Source: an uncultured Lachnospiraceae bacterium
Lineage (GTDB): Bacteria > Bacillota > Clostridia > Lachnospirales > Lachnospiraceae
Direction of reading: 5' to 3'
Length of the DNA stretch: 64,000 nucleotides
Assembly (NCBI GenBank): GCA_946414885.1
Contig: CAMKQH010000007.1
Coordinates: forward strand, 62,001-126,000
Positions 33,336 to 42,236 of the stretch are shown one piece after another (within the stretch, counting starts at the first letter, position 1; the number at the start of each line of letters is the position of its first letter). Position numbers and translations under genes: made by a program. The notes below the pieces were generated by a model that worked only from the letters and a program-made list of their open reading frames with translations, searched no databases and was not told where the DNA came from.

Positions 33336-34496
33336 TTATTGTTCCATGCCTTCTTTCCAAACATATTCACCATATACTTCCTGATGTTGGATATAACCTG
33401 AAACAGAACTTAACGTGGATTGTTGCAATTCTTTCCACGTCACCTGATCATTATTAGTCAACACGTATTTATCATAGGATACGTAGCTCGTAAAAGCATT
33501 TTCCGCTTCGTCCGCATAATGCATGAGACAGGAATACGTTCTCTCCGGACTGTCAATCTGCGGCTTCTCATAAATCACGTATTCCTCTCCCAGCTTGTGA
33601 ACGGGACTGAGCGTAAAACTGCTGCCATCATAATATAGCTGTTGTAAGAAAAGGCACGGAAAGTCCGCTTTCTCGGCTTCCCTGAGTTCCTCAGACATAT
33701 TGCGCTTTTCCAAGGTATAATAATATCCCAATCGCACCACTGCCGGCTGCCCCTGTGCTACCTTCCCGCAAAACGCCTGCCAGAGTTCCTTTCCGCTAAT
33801 CACGCTGCCATTTTTCCGAATGACAAAGTCATTCTCCTGCGCATCCTCCAATTCACCATCCCGTATCCTCTGGGCCGGCGCATGGGAAAGAATAATGCTG
33901 CCATGCCCAACACAATTTGCAAGCAACAAATCCTTATCAGGATATGCCTTTAGAGAGTAGATCTCATAATCATAATTCTCACTGATCCCATTCTCCGTAC
34001 AGGTAAAGATCAGCTCGTCCGTCGCTAAGCTGATTCCCTGAGCGGTCATGGCTTCATCGGAAGAGGAATACTCTTTATATCGGTAAATACCGCCGTCCAT
34101 GGGGATAAGGAAATAACCTCCCACGCAGCCGGTCATTTCCGTATCATAGGGCTCTCTTTCCACCACTTCCTCCGGCCACGCATCCACCTTCGAAAGGAGA
34201 GGAAGGTCGGCAGCAATGTCCGTTTTTGCCGCAGTGCTTCCGTCTCTCTTCACGACGTTCTCAGAAATATAGAGAGGACTGTGTTCCCTTTCCGCATTCT
34301 CCCCATTAGGATCTGCGTCGCTCTTTGAAGCTTCCATGGAATCCGACTCGCCGTCCTGCGCAGAACTCTCCACGGGAGTTGCCGCTGTCTCTCCCGCATC
34401 CGTGGCACTGCCGCAACCGCTGATCACCGTAATGCCGATCAAGCTTACGAGAAACATACCCAATGTCGTTCGCTTCATCCATGCTTTCCCACGCAT
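33336..34496 (-). CDS. Lipoprotein of unknown function
   Basis: 386 residues from the ATG at 34496 (GGAGG eight bases upstream). The signal peptide ends in the lipobox ITVISGC (Cys about residue 27), followed by an Ala/Ser/Glu linker to about residue 70. The remainder (GCVGGYFLIPMDGGIYRYKE and onward) shows no family I recognise. It lies upstream of the GGDEF/EAL pair on the same strand, about 70 bases away. An envelope sensor input to that pair is possible but unproven. Confidence 0.65.
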   Translation of the reverse strand: MRGKAWMKRTTLGMFLVSLIGITVISGCGSATDAGETAATPVESSAQDGESDSMEASKSDADPNGENAEREHSPLYISENVVKRDGSTAAKTDIAADLPLLSKVDAWPEEVVEREPYDTEMTGCVGGYFLIPMDGGIYRYKEYSSSDEAMTAQGISLATDELIFTCTENGISENYDYEIYSLKAYPDKDLLLANCVGHGSIILSHAPAQRIRDGELEDAQENDFVIRKNGSVISGKELWQAFCGKVAQGQPAVVRLGYYYTLEKRNMSEELREAEKADFPCLFLQQLYYDGSSFTLSPVHKLGEEYVIYEKPQIDSPERTYSCLMHYADEAENAFTSYVSYDKYVLTNNDQVTWKELQQSTLSSVSGYIQHQEVYGEYVWKEGMEQ

Positions 34497-34656
34497 GCGC
34501 GGCCCTCCTTTTTTACTCGCTTCTAACAGCATGATACTTAAGATGTTTTTATATAATAATCCTATATATATTATACCGTAAATGGCATTAATTTTCAACG
34601 TTGACTGCCAAGGGCATCCGTAAGCACTTTTCTTCATTTGCCGATGGCCGGCGTAA

Positions 34657-35235
34657 CTAACCAAAATACCTCTTTATGATCCCCTTAATTTCATTCGTTC
34701 CCAACGGATTAGTGCTCGTCTCCTCGGAGATAATCAATTCTTTTCCCAAACAGATCCCGCTTTGCAGGTAGCTTTTCATTTTTAGGATGGCATTCCTTGC
34801 ATAGTCTTTGTCATCCATCATCCCCCTGTGTTCCCAATACCAAACCTTTCTCCGCTTAACGTCAAGTACAAGTGCATTGGCAATATTTAGCTCGGACTTT
34901 GAACGGACTCTTTCCCTTCGGTTTGTCTCCAGGATCGGCAGATACTCCGGTATTGCCTTGCCTTCATAAGGAATGCTTAACCAACTGCGAATAAAATCCT
35001 CATCAGCGACGTCTATTGGTGTTATGAAATTTTTTACTTCTTGGGGGAAATTTGAATATGCACGCTGGATATTGTTTACAGAATTTTCTGAATTGCTGAG
35101 AAGCCTTTTCAAACTTTGGATTTCTTGTGAAACAAGCTTTAGGATCTTTTCATCATATGCTTTTTGCAGATATTGTTTAATGGTTGAAGTCTCAGATTTT
35201 GGAATATATTTCCCTGTTTTTTCCGTACTGTCTTG
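34657..35235 (-). pseudogene. Frameshifted and internally deleted PD-(D/E)XK-like nuclease gene
   Basis: The frame contains GKYIPKSETSTIKQYLQKAY, ERVRSKSELNIANAL, then directly VLDVKRRKVWYWEHRGMMDD and ETSTNPLGTNEIKGIIKRY. In intact relatives, as I recall them, a segment of roughly 25 residues including a YPDF-type strand with the catalytic Asp lies between the SKSE and YWEH blocks; here it is deleted in frame. No ATG occurs in this frame. The matching N-terminal start (EREKAKIYVNDKTVRKK, up to 35270) is in another frame and meets it in a six-A run near 35217-35222. One lost base would explain that. Confidence 0.65.
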
Positions 35236-35315
35236 TCATTAACGTAGATTTTTGCTTTTTCACGTTCATTCCCCCTTGTCTAATCTTGATTTTTCCTTGT
35301 ATTTCGGCGCTTAGG

Positions 35316-35460
35316 CAGCGGGATTTGTTATTTTGGGTTTTTCGCTGTCGTATTTGATTCTTTTGCCTGCTGGGTGACAGCGGGATTTGTAAAAATGGGA
35401 AATTTGACGTTCAGAAGTGATAATGGTTTCCGCAAGAACAACGGGATTTGAAAGAAGAAG
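35316..35460. repeat. Three short CRRCGGGATTTG repeats in a gene-free stretch
   Basis: CAGCGGGATTTGT occurs at 35316 and 35378, and AACGGGATTTGA near 35450, about 62-70 bp apart. The stretch 35274-35683 otherwise holds only the hairpin below and AT-rich sequence with three GTTATCA copies near 35635-35662. I see no gene in it. Confidence 0.5.
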
Positions 35461-35464
35461 AATT

Positions 35465-35489
35465 CCGATGCCCCGCAACGGGGCATCGG
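35465..35489. other. Perfect 11-bp stem hairpin, no T-tract
   Basis: CCGATGCCCCG, loop CAA, CGGGGCATCGG. It is flanked on the minus strand by TTCTTCTTTC, a poor T-tract. It may be a weak terminator for the kinase gene that starts at 36175 and runs toward it, or a relic. Confidence 0.5.
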
Positions 35490-35683
35490 GAATGATTGAT
35501 ATTAAATGAGGATTTGACTTATTCGAATTCCCTAACTTAACCTGTACCTTAAACATTTTTGTTAGGGTTCTCTGTTACGATTTGATTCCATTTGGTTTCA
35601 GCCGTCCATACCGCACGGACTGTATCAGCTAATGTTATCAAATTGTTATCACGGAAGTGTTATCAAGTCGCCTAATAGCAATT

Positions 35684-36175
35684 CTATTCCCTTTTTAATG
35701 TATACCAAACATCTATTTCATCTTTAGTGGGTTCTTCCCACATAGACAATAATTTTCCCATAAGCCCTTCATCCAGATAATAATCTGAACCACCTTCACC
35801 GTTTAATACCCTGCAGTTTCGTTCTTCAATGTTTTTATTCCATGTTTGGTCATCAACCTCAATGTAATGCCATTCACAATGAACATTCTGAGAGTGGCAA
35901 AAATCGGTCAAGCTTCTTCTGTTTTCTAATCTCCAAAATCCCCAATCTAAGATAACAGTACAACCTACGTTCACTAATTCCACCGATTTTTTCTTAAAAT
36001 AACTCCAAATTCTTAACGCCATTTCGTCATGTTTCTCACCCAAATCATTATCAAACAAATCTTTTGTCAATTCATCACATGATAAAACAACCGCTTTCTC
36101 TTTTTCTTTTATTTGATTGGCGTAATAGGTTTTTCCACAACATATTTTCCCACAGATCGCTATTATCTTCGCCAT
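35684..36175 (-). CDS. P-loop NTPase/kinase of the AAA_33 type
   Basis: 163 residues. The N-terminal IIAICGKICCGKTYYA is a Walker A loop (GxxxxGKT). VILDWGFWRLENRRSLTD looks like the substrate-binding/Walker B strand of AAA_33 or zeta-toxin-like small-molecule kinases. IEERNCRVLNG supplies a basic lid. It is a monocistronic gene with GGAGAAATACTT before the ATG. Its flanks have lower GC content than the neighbours. The phosphorylated substrate cannot be deduced. Confidence 0.7.
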   Translation of the reverse strand: MAKIIAICGKICCGKTYYANQIKEKEKAVVLSCDELTKDLFDNDLGEKHDEMALRIWSYFKKKSVELVNVGCTVILDWGFWRLENRRSLTDFCHSQNVHCEWHYIEVDDQTWNKNIEERNCRVLNGEGGSDYYLDEGLMGKLLSMWEEPTKDEIDVWYTLKRE

Positions 36176-36335
36176 AAGTATTTCTCCTTTTTGATTGTAT
36201 GATACCCTATGGAAACAACTATCGCATTGGACTGTTAGTCCAAAATGAGTTACTTCGATTACTATCCAATCGTTTAATTACGATTTCATTCTATCAAACA
36301 ATGCCAAGGCCAGCAATAAAAATTGATTAAATAAG

Positions 36336-36375
36336 CACAAATGGCAAGCAATCCAAAGATTACCTGCCATTTGTG
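36336..36375 (-). terminator. Terminator of guaA
   Basis: CACAAATGGCA and TGCCATTTGTG arms with an 18-base loop, followed on the minus strand by CTTATTTAATC. It lies about 28 bases past the guaA stop. Confidence 0.7.
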
Positions 36376-36402
36376 TTACTGTTATTTGAAAACCACATGA
36401 TA

Positions 36403-37986
36403 CTACTCGAGTTCGATGGTTCCGGGGGGTTTGGAGCTAATGTCATAAAGTACGCGGTTGACGCCCCGGACTTCATTGATGATGCGGCTCATGGACTTCT
36501 GGAGAACTTCCCAGGGAAGGCAGGAGCACTCGGCAGTCATGAAGTCGATGGTCTGTACGGCGCGGAGCGCAATGGCGTAGTCGTAGGTGCGCTCGTCGCC
36601 CATGACGCCAACGGAACGCATGTTGGTGAGGGCGGCAAAATACTGGTTTGGCATCCAAGGTGCCTCCACTCCGTGCTCCTTCTTGTAGGCGTCTGCTGCC
36701 GCCTCCAGCTCCTCGCGGTAGATGGCGTCAGCGTCCTGCACGATCTTCACCTTCTCCTCGGTCACGTCGCCGATGATGCGAACGCCAAGACCGGGGCCGG
36801 GGAAGGGCTGACGGAACACCAGCTTTTCAGGAATGCCAAGCTCAAGTCCTGCCTGCCGTACCTCATCCTTGAAAAGACTCCGGAGGGGCTCGATGATCTC
36901 CTTAAAGTCAACAAAATCGGGAAGTCCGCCCACGTTGTGATGGGACTTGATCACGGCTGACTCGCCGCCAAGGCCACTCTCCACCACGTCGGGGTAAATG
37001 GTTCCCTGTGCAAGGAAGTCCACGGCACCAATCTTCTTTGCCTCTTCCTCAAATACGCGAATGAATTCCTCGCCGATGATCTTGCGCTTACGCTCAGGCT
37101 CAGTCACGCCCGCAAGCTTTACGTAGTAACGGTGCTGCGCATTCACGCGCACGAAATTCAAGTCAAACTGTCCGCCTTCGCCAAAGACGCTTTCCACCTC
37201 GTCTCCCTCGTTCTTGCGGAGCAGGCCGTGATCAACAAACACGCAGGTGAGCTGTTTTCCAATGGCTCTGGAGAGAAGTCCTGCCGCAACGGAAGAATCC
37301 ACGCCGCCGGAAAGGGCAAGCAGAACGCGGCCGCCTCCAACCTTCTTGCGGATCTCTTCGATGGTGCTTGCCACGAAGGAATCCATTCTCCAGGTCCCTG
37401 TGCAGCCACAAATGTTTCTCACAAAGTTATACAGCATTTTGGAGCCTTCCGCCGTGTGGAGCACTTCCGGATGGAACTGGATGGCGTAGAGGCCTTTTTC
37501 CTGGCACTCGGCTGCTGCCACGGGGCAGTTTGCCGTCGTCGCAACCGCGCGGAAGCCCGGCGCAAGCTTCGAAATATAGTCAAAATGGCTCATCCAGCAG
37601 ACGGTGTGCGGCGTTACGCCCGCAAACAAAGGCGACGTCACGTCCACGTCGACCTCCGTCTTGCCATATTCCCTTGCCGCCGCACGCTCCACCTTGCCGC
37701 CCAGCACGTGGCTCATGAGCTGGGCGCCGTAGCACAGGCCTAACACGGGAACGCCAAGCGCAAAGAGCTCAGGCGAACAGGTCGCCGCACCTTCCTCATA
37801 GCAGCTGCTGGGGCCGCCGGTCAGGATGATTCCCTTGGGATTCATGGCCTTAATCTTTTCGATATCCGTTTTGTAAGAATAGATTTCGCAATATACGTTG
37901 CATTCACGCACGCGCCTTGCGACTAGTTGGTTGTACTGTCCGCCAAAATCAATGACCAGTACCTTCTCCTGGGAGATGTTTTCCAT
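36403..37986 (-). CDS. guaA: GMP synthase (glutamine-hydrolysing)
   Basis: 527 residues from the ATG at 37986 (AGGAGG six bases upstream). N-terminal class I glutamine amidotransferase: [19 protein letters not shown], catalytic Cys in [11 protein letters not shown], and His-Glu in IQFHPEV. The ATP pyrophosphatase domain has the P-loop [11 protein letters not shown]. The C-terminal dimerisation domain ends [20 protein letters not shown]. It converts XMP to GMP using glutamine and ATP, the last step of guanine nucleotide synthesis. All catalytic residues are intact and it is monocistronic. Confidence 0.97.
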   Translation of the reverse strand: MENISQEKVLVIDFGGQYNQLVARRVRECNVYCEIYSYKTDIEKIKAMNPKGIILTGGPSSCYEEGAATCSPELFALGVPVLGLCYGAQLMSHVLGGKVERAAAREYGKTEVDVDVTSPLFAGVTPHTVCWMSHFDYISKLAPGFRAVATTANCPVAAAECQEKGLYAIQFHPEVLHTAEGSKMLYNFVRNICGCTGTWRMDSFVASTIEEIRKKVGGGRVLLALSGGVDSSVAAGLLSRAIGKQLTCVFVDHGLLRKNEGDEVESVFGEGGQFDLNFVRVNAQHRYYVKLAGVTEPERKRKIIGEEFIRVFEEEAKKIGAVDFLAQGTIYPDVVESGLGGESAVIKSHHNVGGLPDFVDFKEIIEPLRSLFKDEVRQAGLELGIPEKLVFRQPFPGPGLGVRIIGDVTEEKVKIVQDADAIYREELEAAADAYKKEHGVEAPWMPNQYFAALTNMRSVGVMGDERTYDYAIALRAVQTIDFMTAECSCLPWEVLQKSMSRIINEVRGVNRVLYDISSKPPGTIELE

Positions 37987-38150
37987 ATGTTTCCTCCTGG
38001 TATTGCGCTCCATTGGCTTGTCTGGCATGAAACCGCCGGGACGCCCCTCGCTTTGGGATTTCAAACTTGGTTCGTAATTCATCACCCGTGCCCTGTGGCA
38101 TGTCCTTCGCTTTGCTCAGGATAGCGGATTCATTTCGCGAATCTGCGACT

Positions 38151-38179
38151 ATTATAAAATATCAATATCGCTATGACAA
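38151..38179 (-). promoter_or_regulatory. Promoter of guaA
   Basis: On the minus strand TTGTCA (38179-38174), a 17-base spacer, TATAAT (38156-38151). This predicts a leader of about 155 bases before the guaA ATG. I could not fit the leader to a purine riboswitch. Confidence 0.75.
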
Positions 38180-38186
38180 GATTTTT

Positions 38187-38215
38187 TTTACAAACATGGA
38201 AGAAAGTGATATACT
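38187..38215 (+). promoter_or_regulatory. Promoter of the CbiT-like gene
   Basis: TTTACA (38187-38192), a 17-base spacer, TATACT (38210-38215). It is divergent from the guaA promoter with only seven bases between the two -35 boxes. Confidence 0.7.
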
Positions 38216-38293
38216 GTTATTAGCATCCGCAGGCGCGCCCTGTCGCGCGGACGGACGTAATGCTCGAAATTTAACGCACAAGGGGGATTTACC

Positions 38294-39199
38294 ATGGAGA
38301 AGCAGATTTTTACGAATGAAGTGATCTTAAGCTGGATGCAGTATTTTGCAAAGAATACGACTCTGGACCTGGAGCACGTAAAAATGATCGACATCACGAA
38401 GAAAAACAAGAACCTGATCCCCACGGTGGAGGCTCACAAGACCACCATGGTGTTTACCAACGCAGGAATCGATGACATTTTCTATCGTCTGTGGAGCGTA
38501 GGCTTGGGCGAGTGCGAGGTATGGTATAACGAGGGTTCCGATCCCGACGGCCCCATTCTGCATCAGCAGGTGAAGGACATGATCGACCGCGGCATCAATG
38601 CTTCCGCCGGCATGCTGATCCTGAATCCCAATGCAAGAAATACGGCAAAGATCGGCCTGAGCAATGAGAAGTTTCAGCGCGGCTCCATTCATTACGTGGG
38701 CAGCGAGATCCGCGCCGTGATCCTGAATAAAATGGCAGTGGATCCCCAGGATGACCTGGTGATCATTGGCGGCGAGAGCATTGCCATCGAGGCAGCCCTA
38801 CAGGCTCCTGAAGGCAGCGTCATCGCAGTGGAATACAGCAAGTCAGACCGTCTGACCCTCGAGGATAACGTATCGCATTTTGGTCTGCACAACGTGAAGA
38901 TCATCGATCACGTGGACGAGGAGACCATGAAGGATTGCCCGAAGCCCGTGCTTGTGTTCCTGGTGGCTTCCGCCAGCACGGACCAGGAGCTTCGCTTCCT
39001 CACAAAGCTTAATCCCGAGATCAACGTAGTCGTATATACCTTGGACTTCAAGGTGGCAGCGGGCATTCAGGCAACGCTCCAGGAGCTCGGCCTGGAGGAC
39101 GTGGAGACGATCCAGATCTCCGTCGCAAAGCTTGGCAGCAACAACACCTTCAAGCAGGAGCCCGCTCCTTGGATCATCACTGCAAAATCTCGCGTATAA
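38294..39199 (+). CDS. Divergent CbiT/precorrin methyltransferase-like protein
   Basis: 301 residues. LSNEKFQRGSIHYVGSEIRA, then VILNKMAVDPQDDLVIIGG and ESIAIEAALQAPEGSVIAVE follow the CbiT (precorrin-6Y decarboxylating methyltransferase) pattern. The SAM-binding loop, normally DVGAGTGSVS, reads IIGGESIAIE. The first 130 residues may derive from a CbiE-like half but lack its N-terminal GxGPG loop. No other cobalamin gene is in the window. I infer a repurposed, possibly non-catalytic methyltransferase fold. Its promoter is divergent from guaA. Confidence 0.6.
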   Translation: MEKQIFTNEVILSWMQYFAKNTTLDLEHVKMIDITKKNKNLIPTVEAHKTTMVFTNAGIDDIFYRLWSVGLGECEVWYNEGSDPDGPILHQQVKDMIDRGINASAGMLILNPNARNTAKIGLSNEKFQRGSIHYVGSEIRAVILNKMAVDPQDDLVIIGGESIAIEAALQAPEGSVIAVEYSKSDRLTLEDNVSHFGLHNVKIIDHVDEETMKDCPKPVLVFLVASASTDQELRFLTKLNPEINVVVYTLDFKVAAGIQATLQELGLEDVETIQISVAKLGSNNTFKQEPAPWIITAKSRV

Positions 39200-39206
39200 A
39201 TCTAAA

Positions 39207-40097
39207 TTAACCAATAAGATCAGAAAGAGGTGCGAAGGAATATCCCATTTCCTCCCATTTAGTAAGGAGTTCATCGAGGATTTCCGCATTGGTTTTGGAT
39301 GTGTTGTGTAGAAGGACGATGGCGCCCGGATGGATGCGCGTGGTCAGCTTGGAAAAGGCTTCCTCATGGGTGGGCTGATCATTTACGTTCCAATCGACGT
39401 AAGCCAGGCTCCAAAAGAAGGTCGCATAGCCCAGTTCCTTCGCCATCTGCAGATTCTCCGTATTATACTTTCCCTGCGGCGGACGATAATATGCCGGCAT
39501 CTCCTGCCCGGTCACCTCAAAAAACTTTGTTCTGACGTCGTCCATTTCCTTCTGAAAAGTGACGAGATCAGAAATCTTAGACATATCTGGATGGTGGTAG
39601 GTGTGGTCACCCACGGCGTGACCCTCTGCCACCATTCTTTTTACCAACTCCGGCGCAGATTCCAAGAAATGGCCCACCACAAAAAAGGTTGCCGGCGCAT
39701 GGTGCTTTTTCAGCGCATCCAAGATCGCCTCCGTATTGCCATTCTCATAGCCACAGTCAAAGGTCAGATAAATCTTCTTTTCGTCTCCCGGCGCCACGTA
39801 ATACGCGTTATATTCTTTCATCTTATCCGGCGTGGCATTCCCCGCCGGCTTTGCTCCCTGGGTTCCAAATCCAAGTCCCCAGTTCTCCGTCCCCGGCAGC
39901 ATGGGGGAATTCAAGGCAAAGGGCCAGGCATCCTGACCATTCATCCCAACCTCTCCCAACACTGCGCCGGAACTTGACTGGGCCTGCGTCCTTTCACCGT
40001 ACTCTTCCACGTAATCAGCCAACCCTCTTCCGGCCAGGAACGCCATGAGCAGAAAAAGTAATGCTGGAACGACTTTCTGAAAAGGATATGTCTTCAT
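39207..40097 (-). CDS. pdaA: PdaA-like polysaccharide deacetylase
   Basis: 296 residues from the ATG at 40097 (the start is uncertain; a second in-frame ATG is at 40109). One N-terminal transmembrane/signal segment (VVPALLFLLMAFLAG). The NodB domain has KIYLTFDCGYENGNT, HTYHHPDM for metal binding, YRPPQGKYN, FFWSLAYVDWN and GAIVLLHNTS. The wide DCGYENG motif and the WGLGFG entry match spore-cortex muramic-acid deacetylase PdaA. It probably modifies peptidoglycan of the spore cortex. It converges with the CbiT-like gene. Confidence 0.8.
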   Translation of the reverse strand: MKTYPFQKVVPALLFLLMAFLAGRGLADYVEEYGERTQAQSSSGAVLGEVGMNGQDAWPFALNSPMLPGTENWGLGFGTQGAKPAGNATPDKMKEYNAYYVAPGDEKKIYLTFDCGYENGNTEAILDALKKHHAPATFFVVGHFLESAPELVKRMVAEGHAVGDHTYHHPDMSKISDLVTFQKEMDDVRTKFFEVTGQEMPAYYRPPQGKYNTENLQMAKELGYATFFWSLAYVDWNVNDQPTHEEAFSKLTTRIHPGAIVLLHNTSKTNAEILDELLTKWEEMGYSFAPLSDLIG

Positions 40098-40237
40098 AGT
40101 CATTTCCATTTCTGGTTTTACGTCATTCTATTCCGAGTTGCGCAGCGTTATGACAATGTCTAAGGCACGCCAATATGCCCACGCCCTAAGGTATGTTATT
40201 ATCGACATTATGCCTATGTCCAAAGTACGTTATTTGC

Positions 40238-42070
40238 CTATGTCCGAAGACTCGTAAAGGTGCCGACCAAATCCAGCCGCCCATAGCCCCATTCCTTGTT
40301 TGGATAGCTTAAGTCCGCCTGGCGCCTTGCCCCGCGGATCAGATACCCTTTCACCACACGGCTGTCCGCAAAAATATTATTTCTTTCCACGACCGCCCAT
40401 TGCATCAGCTGGGCCACGGCTCCCGCCGTCAGGGCCGCCGCAAAGCCGGAACCGCTCTGCTTTCCGTAGATCGTGGAGACGTCCACCCCAGGAGCGCTGA
40501 CGTCCGGCCGAGGCAAGCCATTTCTTGAAAATCCCCGCCCCGATTCAATGTAAAAGCTTGCATTTGCGGGATGATAGGCAGATACGGCGATCACCTCCGA
40601 AGCCATGGCGGGCTCCGTCAGCGTCACGTCTGGCTGGGGACTTAGAAAATAGACCGGCGTCTGCTGAAACTGAAGCAGCGGAAGCCAAAGATCAAACACG
40701 CCGCCCTGGGCGTCCCCCGTCCCGTCACCCTGTCCAATGACGCGTATGGTCCAAATGCCGGGCGTTGGCTCCACAAAGCGAAAGAAAATCAGTTCTTCCC
40801 CGGAGCTCGGCTCGATCAGAGTCGAATAAATGGTCACTCGTGTCCTTTCATAGACAAAGCTAAAGGTGATGCTCTGACGAAGGCCCAGCGGAATCGGCGG
40901 AATGACCTCTCCGCCCGGGGATCTGATCTCAACATTTAACACATTGGTTCTTCTTCCCCACAATTCCATATAGAAACCGCCATTGCCTTCCGCCACGCGG
41001 ATCTCCACGTTCTTTGCGCTGGAAGCCGCCGCCCCCGTTGCATTTCCCACGCCGCCTGAAACCGTCAGTGCTCCGTTTTCCGCAGAGGCGGCCAAATTCC
41101 CGCGGAAATGTCCCGCGCCGTTCCCTTCATTCCCTCCGCAGACAATGACGGCGCAATTACGTTTTAGCGCCACCTGATTCAAATATGCAGACAACGGGGA
41201 AGTCCCTGAATGATTTCCCATGGAGGTTCCAATGCCAAGGCATATCACCACGGGGCGCTGAAACAACCTGACAAAGCTTTCGCAATACTTTACCGCCAGC
41301 ATCACGTCATTTTCCTGATAGGCCAGCGCCTCCGACGGAAGAAGATAATAATTCTTCAAATACTCCTTCGCGGGCTTGAGCTTCACCACGACGATCCCTG
41401 CTTCCGGCGCAGCTCCCCGGAATCCTTGGGGTATCATGCGTGATGCGTCTAGAACACCTCCCGCACCAGATCCGGCCACGCTGCCCGCTGCCACGCTTGC
41501 GAGGGCCGTTCCATGGCCCACTTCATCCACCGAAGGCACAACCTCCAATGGATTTGCACTCCGCAGCGCCTGATTGATCTGTTCCCTTGTATATTCGCTG
41601 CCATATAGGAAACCCTCCGGCGGCGGTCCCGTCTGATCCGTTTGATCCCAGATGGCTTCAAGGCGCGTATTTCCAAACTCATCGCGAAACAACGGACTTC
41701 GGTAATCAATTCCCGTGTCGATCAGGCAGATCAGCGTGCCAAAGCCCGTGAGATTCAGCGGAGGTCCCTGCACCTGTGAGATTCCGCTTGCAATCAATGC
41801 CGCAGGATCAAAGGGCAACGGCGCCTGCGTTGGTGGAAACATGGGCTCATCCCCTTCGATCTGCATTAATCCGTAAAGCTTTGGAATCCCTTGATATTCA
41901 TAGAAATCCGTTTCCAGGCTCGGCAAGGAGCCATTGTCCACGTAAATCACCTGGTAGCGATCATTAATCTGCTCCGTACACAGTACCGGCGCGAATTCCG
42001 ATCCATCCACCGGAAAATCGGTCACGTAATCATAGGTTTGCTCTGAAAGAATGGCTTGCTGACAAGTCAT
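40238..42070 (-). CDS. S8 subtilisin-like protein with altered catalytic serine
   Basis: 610 residues from the ATG at 42070 (GGAG six bases upstream). The subtilisin fold is interrupted by a beta-rich insert, as in clostridial Csp-type proteases. The catalytic Asp is in LICLIDTGID and the His in VGHGTALAS. The oxyanion Asn region is VCGGNEGNG. The usual GTS-x-A around the catalytic serine instead reads SGSGFAAALTAG, so Gly takes the Ser position (about residue 542) and a Ser sits where Thr should be. There is no signal peptide. It may be a pseudoprotease like CspC, or use the shifted Ser. Confidence 0.75.
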   Translation of the reverse strand: MTCQQAILSEQTYDYVTDFPVDGSEFAPVLCTEQINDRYQVIYVDNGSLPSLETDFYEYQGIPKLYGLMQIEGDEPMFPPTQAPLPFDPAALIASGISQVQGPPLNLTGFGTLICLIDTGIDYRSPLFRDEFGNTRLEAIWDQTDQTGPPPEGFLYGSEYTREQINQALRSANPLEVVPSVDEVGHGTALASVAAGSVAGSGAGGVLDASRMIPQGFRGAAPEAGIVVVKLKPAKEYLKNYYLLPSEALAYQENDVMLAVKYCESFVRLFQRPVVICLGIGTSMGNHSGTSPLSAYLNQVALKRNCAVIVCGGNEGNGAGHFRGNLAASAENGALTVSGGVGNATGAAASSAKNVEIRVAEGNGGFYMELWGRRTNVLNVEIRSPGGEVIPPIPLGLRQSITFSFVYERTRVTIYSTLIEPSSGEELIFFRFVEPTPGIWTIRVIGQGDGTGDAQGGVFDLWLPLLQFQQTPVYFLSPQPDVTLTEPAMASEVIAVSAYHPANASFYIESGRGFSRNGLPRPDVSAPGVDVSTIYGKQSGSGFAAALTAGAVAQLMQWAVVERNNIFADSRVVKGYLIRGARRQADLSYPNKEWGYGRLDLVGTFTSLRT

Positions 42071-42155
42071 GCAGTTCTCCAAGGAAAGAATGATCTAATA
42101 CATTCTATGTCTGCGAACAAATAAAGAATCAGAAATTTAATAAAAGGGATCAGAA

Positions 42156-42182
42156 AGACCGGCGATGCTTTTTCGCCGGTCT
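42156..42182 (-). terminator. Terminator after the GH5 gene
   Basis: AGACCGGCGA, loop TGCTTTT, TCGCCGGTCT, followed on the minus strand by TTCTGATCCCTTTT. The T-tract is short. Confidence 0.7.
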
Positions 42183-42236
42183 CACTTATCCCTATCCTAT
42201 CTTATCTTGTTCCTGTCAGCCATTCTCCACCGCCAT

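Noticed and set aside
35316..35460. Remnant CRISPR or IS end in the CGGGATTTG repeats
   Set aside because: Only about 11 bases are shared, with irregular spacing and no terminal inverted repeats or target duplication.
35311..35556. 81-codon minus-strand ORF downstream of the kinase gene
   Set aside because: No RBS, it crosses a perfect hairpin, and it has no recognisable sequence.
37987..38144. Purine-type riboswitch in the guaA leader
   Set aside because: The leader is long enough, but I could not place the conserved loops or three-way junction.
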